From positions 186,001-250,000 of the forward strand of contig NZ_CP047024.1 in assembly GCF_009796745.1 (NCBI RefSeq): DNA of 64,000 bases, written 5' to 3'. Below are positions 34,610-41,847 of this stretch, piece after piece (positions within the stretch are counted from its first letter, which is position 1; each line of letters begins with the position of its first letter). The notes below the pieces were generated by a model. It searched no databases. It had not been told where the DNA came from and worked only from the letters and a program-made list of their open reading frames with translations. Source of the DNA: Paraglaciecola sp. L1A13 (lineage in GTDB: Bacteria > Pseudomonadota > Gammaproteobacteria > Enterobacterales > Alteromonadaceae). The position numbers were made by a program, and so were the translations under genes.

Positions 34610-35811
34610 TAAAATACCCATTCAATGCCAAGCTGATATAAAACGGCCTGACCATCAAAATTGCCTAAGTCTCTTACGGCATAATCATTACTGATGGTAT
34701 CCTTGGCTTGAACAAAGGTCATTTCAGCTTTAAATGCTAAGTTGGTACGCCAATCCCATCGTAAACCAAGCTTTGTACCGGCTGATTTATCATCAGGGAA
34801 GGCTGCGAGTACCCCAAGATAAGTTGCTGCGAGTACATCTAAATCAGTCGAAATTCCAAAGGGTATTTCACTGGCTATATGGTCAAAATGAAGATCTTTT
34901 TTACTGTACGAGATATAAACTGTGTAGGGGTAGAAGTTATACCCTGCGGAGATATAAAAACTATTAATATCTGCGAATAAACCACCTTCACCTTTCACCA
35001 TTGCAAACTCACTACGCACGAAATAATCTAAATCTTCATAGTTTGCACTTAATTGATAAAACTGCAGTAATCCATTCGCGTTCAGCCAATCAGCATTTTT
35101 AGTAAACCCAAATTGACGTAGCAATTGACTAAATTGTTCAACTTCATCCTGTTCAATATCAATATCGCCTTGACCATAAGATGCCCTCAAAATGAAATTC
35201 TTATATCCCACGGAAGCATTCACACCAAAGAGACCAATTACTTGGGTATTAATATTCTGACTAGCCAAATATATTTTGTCGTCGAACCGGCCCCAGTAGC
35301 CTTCGTAGTTAATAACCCAGTCGCTAATAGCAAATTCGTAGCTGGCTAATGCACCATCGAACGTAGAAAAGAAAGCTGTATCGTAAACCTGTTGCGGTAG
35401 GGTCAACCAAGGATAAGCAAAGCCAATATCAAGGCTGTCACTGTAGGTGAAAAAAGGAATTCGTTGTCTGCCAAGCTTAACTTGCAGTGCGCTGTCGGGG
35501 CTGTAAGTCAGGTATAACCATTCTAGCCCAGAATTACGCTGGTCACTCGCATACCCCACAACTTGGCCTGTAACAGAAAAATCGTCGCTTAATCTATAGT
35601 CCGCTTGTAAACCCAATAGCGACTGTTGATTAAGGTTAACGCTGTTGTCGTAGCCGACATACTCGGCGTTTTCATCATCAAGGTAACCCATAATGACCCG
35701 AGCAAAGCCTGAGAACTTTAGTTTATCCTCGGTTTCAGCGCTAAGTGTGGTTGCCCAGCTAAGCGTGAGCAAACAGAATGCTGAGATAAAAAGCGAAAAT
35801 CGGTGGGTCAT
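34609..35811 (-). CDS. Outer-membrane beta-barrel protein, module copy 5
   Basis: The 400-residue paralogue has a signal peptide (SLFISAFCLLTLSWATTLSAE), LKFSGFARVIMGYLDDENAEYVGYDN, WLYLTYSPDSALQVKLGRQR and LGIEWVF at the C-terminus. It is related to copies 3 and 4 but clearly more divergent than those two are from each other. A TTGACA-N16-TATTTT promoter-like pair lies about 50 bp upstream. It is the promoter-proximal gene of the five-module array. Confidence 0.8.
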   Translation of the reverse strand: MTHRFSLFISAFCLLTLSWATTLSAETEDKLKFSGFARVIMGYLDDENAEYVGYDNSVNLNQQSLLGLQADYRLSDDFSVTGQVVGYASDQRNSGLEWLYLTYSPDSALQVKLGRQRIPFFTYSDSLDIGFAYPWLTLPQQVYDTAFFSTFDGALASYEFAISDWVINYEGYWGRFDDKIYLASQNINTQVIGLFGVNASVGYKNFILRASYGQGDIDIEQDEVEQFSQLLRQFGFTKNADWLNANGLLQFYQLSANYEDLDYFVRSEFAMVKGEGGLFADINSFYISAGYNFYPYTVYISYSKKDLHFDHIASEIPFGISTDLDVLAATYLGVLAAFPDDKSAGTKLGLRWDWRTNLAFKAEMTFVQAKDTISNDYAVRDLGNFDGQAVLYQLGIEWVF

Positions 35812-35858
35812 ATTTGAATAGGGCTATTATTTGTGTGGTTAAAAAATTCTTATATAAC

Positions 35859-35886
35859 AAAATACTATAAGTATGGGATGTGTCAA
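35859..35886 (-). promoter_or_regulatory. Sigma-70-like promoter of module copy 5
   Basis: TTGACA (35886-35881) and TATTTT (35864-35859) are spaced by 16 bases on the minus strand, the same arrangement as upstream of copy 2. The rest of 35812-36106 shows no gene. Confidence 0.6.
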
Positions 35887-36106
35887 TCGCTTTTGAGTTT
35901 AATGCCTGTATTCAAGCCTGTTATAGCGAATCCACCGGTAAAAGTAGTATCCATATAGCACGAGTTAATCGAGGCTCATTAATGGGTCAGTACCTTAATT
36001 GAGCTTAATGCGTGTTAGTTTTGGCTACCTTTTTAAGTTGGGTTTACCAGCAAGCTAGTTTGAATGGCAGGGCGGCATCACGCTATGATGCAACACCCTT
36101 ATTTAA

Positions 36107-36886
36107 TTGTATGTTGCCACTTTGGACTTTTTCAGCAGTGAATTCATAACCCCTCTACTGAGCCTATTCCTAATCGTCTTGGCGGGTTTTACGTCCTTTT
36201 TGACCGCCGCTTTAGGGGCCGGTGGAGGTTTATTATTGTTGGTCGCGATGGCGTCTTTTATACCCATGGCCGCTGTAATACCGGTACATGGCTTGGTGCA
36301 GCTAGGCTCTAATGCCAATCGTATGCTACTGACCTACCAATATATCGATAAAAGCATGCTGCTCTATTTCATCGCTGGTGGCCTTATTGGTGCATTAGCG
36401 GCATCGTTTGTGGTCAGTGATTTACCTTTGGATTGGATGAAGCTCGCTGTGGGCGGGTTTGTCCTATTTTTGCTGTGGGGCCAGAAACCAAAAATAAAAG
36501 AATCAAGCCCCTTGGGTAAAGCCCTAGCAGGTTTGATAACCACATTTTTATCTATGTTTGTCGGTGCAAGCGGGCCATTGGTCGGCAGCTACTTACACAG
36601 TAAAGGCTACGACAAAATGCGTTTTACCGGCACATTCTCAGCAAGCATGACCATGCAACATTCATTGAAAGCGCTGGTGTACGGCGCAGCGGGTTTTGCC
36701 TTTTGGCAATGGTTGCCTTTGGTGATTGCCATGATTGCTTCTGGCGCAGTTGGCACCTGGCTAGGGCTGAAGCTTTTACATAAAATCCCCGCCGAAAAGT
36801 TTCAGCGCGCAGTGCAGATAGTCCTATCGCTGTTATCTATAAACCTTATGTGGCAGGCGATAGAGGTGCTTTTTTTCCAAGTCTAA
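36107..36886 (+). CDS. TSUP-family permease (TauE/SafE)
   Basis: The protein has up to 259 residues and about eight membrane segments. A TauE/SafE first half (LLSLFLIVLAGFTSFLTAALGAGGG) and second half (ITTFLSMFVGASGPLVGSYLHSKGYD) form the internal repeat typical of sulfite/sulfonate/organic-anion exporters. It would act in the inner membrane. The reading frame opens with TTG at 36107. The nearby ATG at 36111 is out of frame and soon stops, so the exact start is uncertain. It is a lone gene ending at a terminator. Its substrate cannot be told from sequence. Confidence 0.88.
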   Translation: MYVATLDFFSSEFITPLLSLFLIVLAGFTSFLTAALGAGGGLLLLVAMASFIPMAAVIPVHGLVQLGSNANRMLLTYQYIDKSMLLYFIAGGLIGALAASFVVSDLPLDWMKLAVGGFVLFLLWGQKPKIKESSPLGKALAGLITTFLSMFVGASGPLVGSYLHSKGYDKMRFTGTFSASMTMQHSLKALVYGAAGFAFWQWLPLVIAMIASGAVGTWLGLKLLHKIPAEKFQRAVQIVLSLLSINLMWQAIEVLFFQV

Positions 36887-36901
36887 TGCTCGCGCAATAT
36901 A

Positions 36902-36948
36902 AAAAGCCCTTTGCCAAGATATTAGCAAAAGGCTTTGTTTTTCCTTTA
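36902..36948. terminator. Terminator between the TSUP and metallophosphoesterase genes
   Basis: An AAAGCC.TTTGC / GCAAAAGGCTTT stem with a loop of about 10 bases and a T-rich tail lies between convergent genes, so it can serve both directions. Confidence 0.75.
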
Positions 36949-36981
36949 GGTATTTACATTGTTAGGTTGAAGCCTAAAACG

Positions 36982-39894
36982 TTATTTTTCGATCACTGCA
37001 AATTTACCGTCGGTGTGAATAAAGCCCCAAATGGTGTGGCTGTCTTTCACATAACCCCAATAGCGCTGCTGGCAGTTGCTGACCTGAAATCCACCTTCGG
37101 GGTGTTGATCTGTTAAGCGATAGTAAACAGAGTAATGGTCTGAATAACCGCTTTCAATATAGCACTCATCAGTAAAAGCGGGCACCCATGACTCGCTCGC
37201 TTCGTCATAACGACCAATGGTTAAATCGGTAAGGGTTGTCCCCTCTGGCGCGGCGAAGACCAATGTCATGGCATCAGCAAAATCTAACCCATCGTCAAGG
37301 TAGCGCTCTGTCCAATTGGCACTGTTACCACTAGGGTTACCGTTGGCAATATCTGGGTTAAGTGATGCTTCAACATCAGTACCTTTATTAAACACACCAT
37401 CCCGAGCTACGTGAGTGGCGTTGTTCACCTGTTCACCATTTTGGTTAACATAGGTTAATGAAGCCGACTCGCCTTGAGCTAACGTACCATTGTCAACATC
37501 GACAGTGGGTAAGCTAACGTAACCGTATTGGTCAAAGTACGAGCCCTCTTGAGTTTGGTTGCCACTTATCAACAAGACGTCCGAAAGGGTGGTTGCATCA
37601 TCATCTACAAACCAGCTCAACGAAAGTAATTCACGTAAGCGTTCTACTTCACCGACAGTGGCAGCATATGAGCTGTTGTAGGTAAGGTTGTAACCGTCAA
37701 TTATCGTTGCTTCTGAGCCGATATAACCGTCGTCTGCACTGGCTGTTGAATGTGCATAGTAGTTTTGATCTGGTGCTACAACGCGCACGGTTGCATCTGT
37801 GGTACGCGTATTTTCATCCAGCACTTGCCACTCAACTTCAGCGCAGCTTTCTGTGGTGGTAGAACCTGTCACCATATAATCACCGCTGTAGGTACACCAC
37901 GCATTTTGGGCGTAGTCGTAATGTGCCCCTAAGTTCATATCTACTTCGGTTAGCGTATGCTCAGCAAAATAGGATTTAGTGGTAATTTGACGTCCATTGA
38001 TCTCAACCACCACAAATGAAATACCATTGCCCAAATCAGAGGTTACACTTGCGTAGTTTGTGCCTTCACTGTTGGTTAGATTGCCACCGGTGATGGTGTC
38101 GTAAAAGTTATTAATAAACAAACCTGTTTCATGCTCGTCGTGCATGCCGTACAAGTCTTCATAGGCCTTCCATGACGCGTTACCGCCAATAATTTGGGTA
38201 AAGCCATTTGCACTATCTTTATCCTCCGCTGATGGGTGAATAAGGCTGCGAGCATATTGATGGTCATGACCTGCCACATAGGTCACTTTATAATCGTTAA
38301 ATAAGTTTAATATATCACTGGCCAAGCCCGGTTCTGCTTCATCCTGTAGTTGCAGATAACCTAATTGGCCAATATCGTAACCATTTAAACTAGGCTCCTC
38401 TAGCTCTTCATAGGCACTGGTGGCAGCTTCAACCGCATTAGAGTAGACCGCGATTTCCTCAGCCGATGCGCCGCCGTCAACAGCATTATCCAATGTCGCC
38501 TGTGCTTCTTCTAATGCCGCTTCAAGAGATAAACGCTCGGCAACATAAGCATCATAAATTTCGACTTGATACGTTTGTGGGCGCTTTTTGGTGGATAAGG
38601 GTTCGTGTCCAAAAGCAACGATGTGATCAACATTTGCTGCGTTGGTGGTAATGACCTCAGTTAACCAGTCACGCAGAATGGTCCACGTACCTCGATAAGC
38701 GCTGCTATATAACTCAGCAAAATAAAAATCTAACGCGATAAATAAGGTTTTGTCTTGGATCACGTAATAAACCAAGTCCTCAGCGCCAGGGAAGCCAATT
38801 GCTGTGCCCGCATCTAAATGTTCTTGCACCAAGGCGCCAGTATAAGATTGATATAGACGATACCCTTGATCGAAATCAACGGCTTCGTAACCATCGTAAG
38901 GATTGATATCGTTATACACATTATTAACCGATTGGCGTTCCCACTCTTGTTCATTGGTAAACCAAGCCGGCCAGTTACGCCCGTTAACTATTTCATGGTT
39001 GCCACGAGCAGGAAATATACTCACCCCTGCAGCTTTTAACGGTTGGGCGACCTTTTCCATCCACTGCACGTAATCTGATTCAGCGCGATACTCGGTGATA
39101 TCACCGGTGGCTAATACAATATCTACATCGAGCTCGATCATTTTGTCAGTAACGGCTTCAACCAATGGTAGAGGCAGTACCTTCCAGTCTGGACCAAAGT
39201 CTTTGCGATCTTCTGGGGCAACCACAATGGGTTCGCCAGAATCGTCGGTCTCTATAAATGGATGATACGGGTCAGAAACATTTACCAAGTAACTAATACC
39301 GTCTTCGTCCCAATCCCCAGCCTTTACGCTGTCGTTTTGGCTTTCTGTTCCAGCGTCGTAATAGCCATCACCGTTATAATCGACGCCTATATACTCTTTT
39401 ACCGCTAAGGCATTGCCGTCGCGATCGACTTCAGCGTATACGCTCATGTTGTCGTCGTCACGACCCTGTGTATCAGGGAATATGGCAAAACGTAAAATCT
39501 TATCGGCGTTTTTAGTTAACACATTGGCACCTGTTGTACCTGCACTGCCTAGCACAGGCGCAGCAGCCATCAATGCATCTAAAGTCGCTTGTAATGTATC
39601 AATCTCTGCTTGCAGAGCAACAATGTCATCACTTGTGGTAGAAGCATTCGTCTCAGCTTGAAGGGCTGCTAGCGCAGCTTCCATGGTGCTTAGTTCAGCC
39701 TGCATGGCATCAGCAGTGGCCTGTAAGGTTGCTAGGTCGGTTTCGCTAGCAGCATTGAGTGAAGTAAGTTGCGCCTGCAACGCAGCAACTTGTTCTTCAA
39801 GCGCGTCCACTTCTTTATCGTTGTCGTCGGTTAAATTACATGCACTTAGGACACTAATGGCCGCCAGTGAAAGTACAAAATGTCGAAGCTTCAT
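36982..39894 (-). CDS. Large lipoprotein metallophosphoesterase with N-terminal coiled coil
   Basis: This 970-residue secreted protein has a lipobox (ISVLSAC, about Cys19) and an alanine-rich heptad region (DALEEQVAALQAQL through ALQAEIDTLQATLDALM, residues about 30-115) that predicts a coiled-coil stalk. The calcineurin-type phosphoesterase domain shows FAIFPDTQG, DIVLATGDITE, FPARGNHEIVN, IVAFGHEPLS and YVAGHDHQYAR, the five metal-binding blocks. The remaining ~350 C-terminal residues have no motif I recognise. It should be surface- or periplasm-anchored and cleave phosphate esters. It is divergent from an ECF-sigma/FecR/TonB-receptor set, with a Pho-box-like site between, so a joint role in phosphate scavenging is plausible. 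Confidence 0.9.
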   Translation of the reverse strand: MKLRHFVLSLAAISVLSACNLTDDNDKEVDALEEQVAALQAQLTSLNAASETDLATLQATADAMQAELSTMEAALAALQAETNASTTSDDIVALQAEIDTLQATLDALMAAAPVLGSAGTTGANVLTKNADKILRFAIFPDTQGRDDDNMSVYAEVDRDGNALAVKEYIGVDYNGDGYYDAGTESQNDSVKAGDWDEDGISYLVNVSDPYHPFIETDDSGEPIVVAPEDRKDFGPDWKVLPLPLVEAVTDKMIELDVDIVLATGDITEYRAESDYVQWMEKVAQPLKAAGVSIFPARGNHEIVNGRNWPAWFTNEQEWERQSVNNVYNDINPYDGYEAVDFDQGYRLYQSYTGALVQEHLDAGTAIGFPGAEDLVYYVIQDKTLFIALDFYFAELYSSAYRGTWTILRDWLTEVITTNAANVDHIVAFGHEPLSTKKRPQTYQVEIYDAYVAERLSLEAALEEAQATLDNAVDGGASAEEIAVYSNAVEAATSAYEELEEPSLNGYDIGQLGYLQLQDEAEPGLASDILNLFNDYKVTYVAGHDHQYARSLIHPSAEDKDSANGFTQIIGGNASWKAYEDLYGMHDEHETGLFINNFYDTITGGNLTNSEGTNYASVTSDLGNGISFVVVEINGRQITTKSYFAEHTLTEVDMNLGAHYDYAQNAWCTYSGDYMVTGSTTTESCAEVEWQVLDENTRTTDATVRVVAPDQNYYAHSTASADDGYIGSEATIIDGYNLTYNSSYAATVGEVERLRELLSLSWFVDDDATTLSDVLLISGNQTQEGSYFDQYGYVSLPTVDVDNGTLAQGESASLTYVNQNGEQVNNATHVARDGVFNKGTDVEASLNPDIANGNPSGNSANWTERYLDDGLDFADAMTLVFAAPEGTTLTDLTIGRYDEASESWVPAFTDECYIESGYSDHYSVYYRLTDQHPEGGFQVSNCQQRYWGYVKDSHTIWGFIHTDGKFAVIEK

Positions 39895-40217
39895 TCAGGT
39901 TTCCTTTATCATCAATACGGTCGTGTGGTTTAGGGTTCTCCTCAAGCTTTACTTGAAGATCATGTGCAACAGACGAGCTGAAATCAGATAAGGGGACAAA
40001 GTTTTTTATATTTTTTAAAAAAGGATAATAGTCATAAACTTGTCATAATTAATCTTTAAGATGAGTGGTTAACCAGCTGAATTAAAAGGGTTTTTCCGTT
40101 GGATGCAAAAGCTTATTAGTCTGTGCATTTGGCATTGTCGAATATGGCAGTATAGGAAGAAATCTAATTTTCAAAATGCATAACGCTGATTAGGTTGTGC
40201 TCAATCGCGTTTAGGCA
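39895..40217. other. Divergent intergenic region
   Basis: There is no gene here. It holds the AT-rich upstream region of the metallophosphoesterase gene and of the sigma-factor gene, plus the Pho-box-like site listed separately. Confidence 0.6.
40028..40049 (+). promoter_or_regulatory. Pho-box-like PhoB site
   Basis: GTCATAAACTTGTCATAAT contains two GTCAT direct repeats exactly 11 bp apart with an A-rich spacer, matching the CTGTCATAAA-type PhoB box. Orientation suits the plus-strand sigma-factor operon about 170 bp downstream. The phosphoesterase gene lies in the other direction. Confidence 0.6.
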
Positions 40218-40718
40218 GTGACTCTTGTGAAACAAAACGAATCATTCATTCCTTTTATGCCCAAGGTGAGAAGGTTTGTACAGAATAAAACCAAAAGCAC
40301 TGACTTAACCAATGATGTGATTCAAGAAACGATGCTCAGAACGTTTCGCCGAGCACCTAGCGAAACGTTGCAAAGCCCCCTCGCATATATGATGACTGTG
40401 GCAAAATCCGTACTGTCTGATCATTGGCGCATCGAAAAAAAGCACCAAATGACAGAAGAGCTAACTGAGCACCAAGCACATCATGCGGATATTGAAGGCG
40501 AATATTTAAATAGCGAAAAAGTAAAGATAGTCGCCCAGTTAATAGACAGCATGCCGCCATTGCGACGTAAAGTATTTCAAATGAGGCGTTTAGAAGGAAA
40601 GAGTCGAGAAGATATAGCACAAGAATTAGATCTATCTGTTGAAGCGGTGAAAAAACACATCAATCGCGCGATGGTAGACGTAACCTTTTGTGCACAAAAA
40701 CATGGCTGGGAATTTTAG
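40218..40718 (+). CDS. ECF sigma factor, FecI-like
   Basis: The 166-residue sigma-70 family protein has region 2 (TNDVIQETMLRTFRRAP...LAYMMTVAKSVLSDHWR) and a region 4 helix-turn-helix (LEGKSREDIAQELDLSVEAVKKHINRAM), without region 3, as in ECF factors. It is followed by a FecR-like regulator and a TonB receptor with a signalling domain, the cell-surface signalling arrangement in which substrate binding at the receptor releases the sigma factor. The start is a GTG with no clear ribosome site, so a nearby start could be used instead. Confidence 0.92.
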   Translation: MTLVKQNESFIPFMPKVRRFVQNKTKSTDLTNDVIQETMLRTFRRAPSETLQSPLAYMMTVAKSVLSDHWRIEKKHQMTEELTEHQAHHADIEGEYLNSEKVKIVAQLIDSMPPLRRKVFQMRRLEGKSREDIAQELDLSVEAVKKHINRAMVDVTFCAQKHGWEF

Positions 40719-40801
40719 CGATAAATGTCACCTTTTTTTGCCAATTTCCGTTATACAAATGAGTAGTTCTTCTCGATAACTAACAGCACGTAAGATTAAA
40801 T

Positions 40802-41764
40802 ATGAATAGACAACGACTTGCACAAGCCGCCGACTGGCTTGACCAAGAAAATGAATTGAGCGAACAACAGCACACGTTGTTCCTAGCGTGGATGAATGAC
40901 CCAGAAAATGCCGCAGCCTATCAGCAAATGAAAGCAGTGATGTCATCTGACGTACTCGAAACGGCTTTCACATCTTCTGCACAGCGGCGGGACGTCAGCA
41001 TACAAAAGCAGCCTGTAAAATATATGTCGCATTTAGCTATGGCGGCAACTGTTGCCTGTTTGGGGGTGTTGGTATATTTCATTTCAGGGCAACAGCCAGA
41101 AAAATCTAACCCCACCGTCATTGTGGCTTCGCCCAACGTGTATCAGCTGGAACTCGAGTCGCCCTTAGCACAACGCAGCTCGAAGGTACTCATCGACGGC
41201 ACCCAATTACATCTCAACGCCAACAGTGCGGTGCAAATACAGCAAAACATCGCGCAAAGGCATGCGCTATTAATCAGTGGCCAAGTGTATTTTGATGTAG
41301 CAAAAGACCCCAATCGACCATTTGTGATTGACGTAGGGCAAGCCACCGTCACTGTGTTAGGCACCGCTTTTGATATTGATTATTCAGCGTCACTTACCAC
41401 CATTAGTGTTTACGAAGGCCATGTGCAAGTCACGGCAGGAAAAAGAATCAATTTAACGGCAGGGCAAACCCTTAAAATTACGAATGACGACGTACGCTTA
41501 GAACGCGACGGTCACTTGGGTATGTTGCCTTCATGGCGAAGTGGCTGGCTTGAGGCGAATGATCTGCCTTTGGCTCAAGTCGTCGAAAAATTGCAACGTT
41601 ATTTAACCAAGCCTGTTGAGCTTTCTTCACCCGAGTTAAAGAATATTCCTATAGTCGGCCGTTTCTCGTTAGACGACCCAAAACAGGCTTTAACATTACT
41701 CGCCAGTGCTCATCAACTAGCGTTAGTAAGTGAGCCTGAGCGCTTTGTGCTTCAGCGCAATTAG
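40802..41764 (+). CDS. FecR-type anti-sigma/transmembrane regulator
   Basis: This 320-residue protein has a cytoplasmic N-terminal domain (QAADWLDQENELSEQQ...FLAWMNDPENAAAYQQM), a single membrane helix at about residues 79-97, and a periplasmic FecR domain (LLISGQVYFDVAKDPNRPFVIDVGQATVTVLGTAFDI, residues about 155-200). The C-terminal part (WLEANDLPLAQVVEKLQRYL...IVGRFSLDDPKQAL) resembles the secretin/TonB short domain that contacts the receptor. It should control the sigma factor encoded just upstream in response to the receptor encoded just downstream. Confidence 0.93.
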   Translation: MNRQRLAQAADWLDQENELSEQQHTLFLAWMNDPENAAAYQQMKAVMSSDVLETAFTSSAQRRDVSIQKQPVKYMSHLAMAATVACLGVLVYFISGQQPEKSNPTVIVASPNVYQLELESPLAQRSSKVLIDGTQLHLNANSAVQIQQNIAQRHALLISGQVYFDVAKDPNRPFVIDVGQATVTVLGTAFDIDYSASLTTISVYEGHVQVTAGKRINLTAGQTLKITNDDVRLERDGHLGMLPSWRSGWLEANDLPLAQVVEKLQRYLTKPVELSSPELKNIPIVGRFSLDDPKQALTLLASAHQLALVSEPERFVLQRN

Positions 41765-41847
41765 TGTCTCAGTTGGGTCACTTCACCCTAGGATAGAGCC
41801 CTCCAGTTATTTTTGGCTACCAGGCAGTGGTTAAAATTAGCAGCATT

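Noticed and set aside
26617..35811. A phosphate ABC transporter (Pst) locus
   Set aside because: The small proteins resemble phosphate-binding proteins, but there are no PstA/PstC permease or PstB ATPase genes and the proteins are only about half the normal size.
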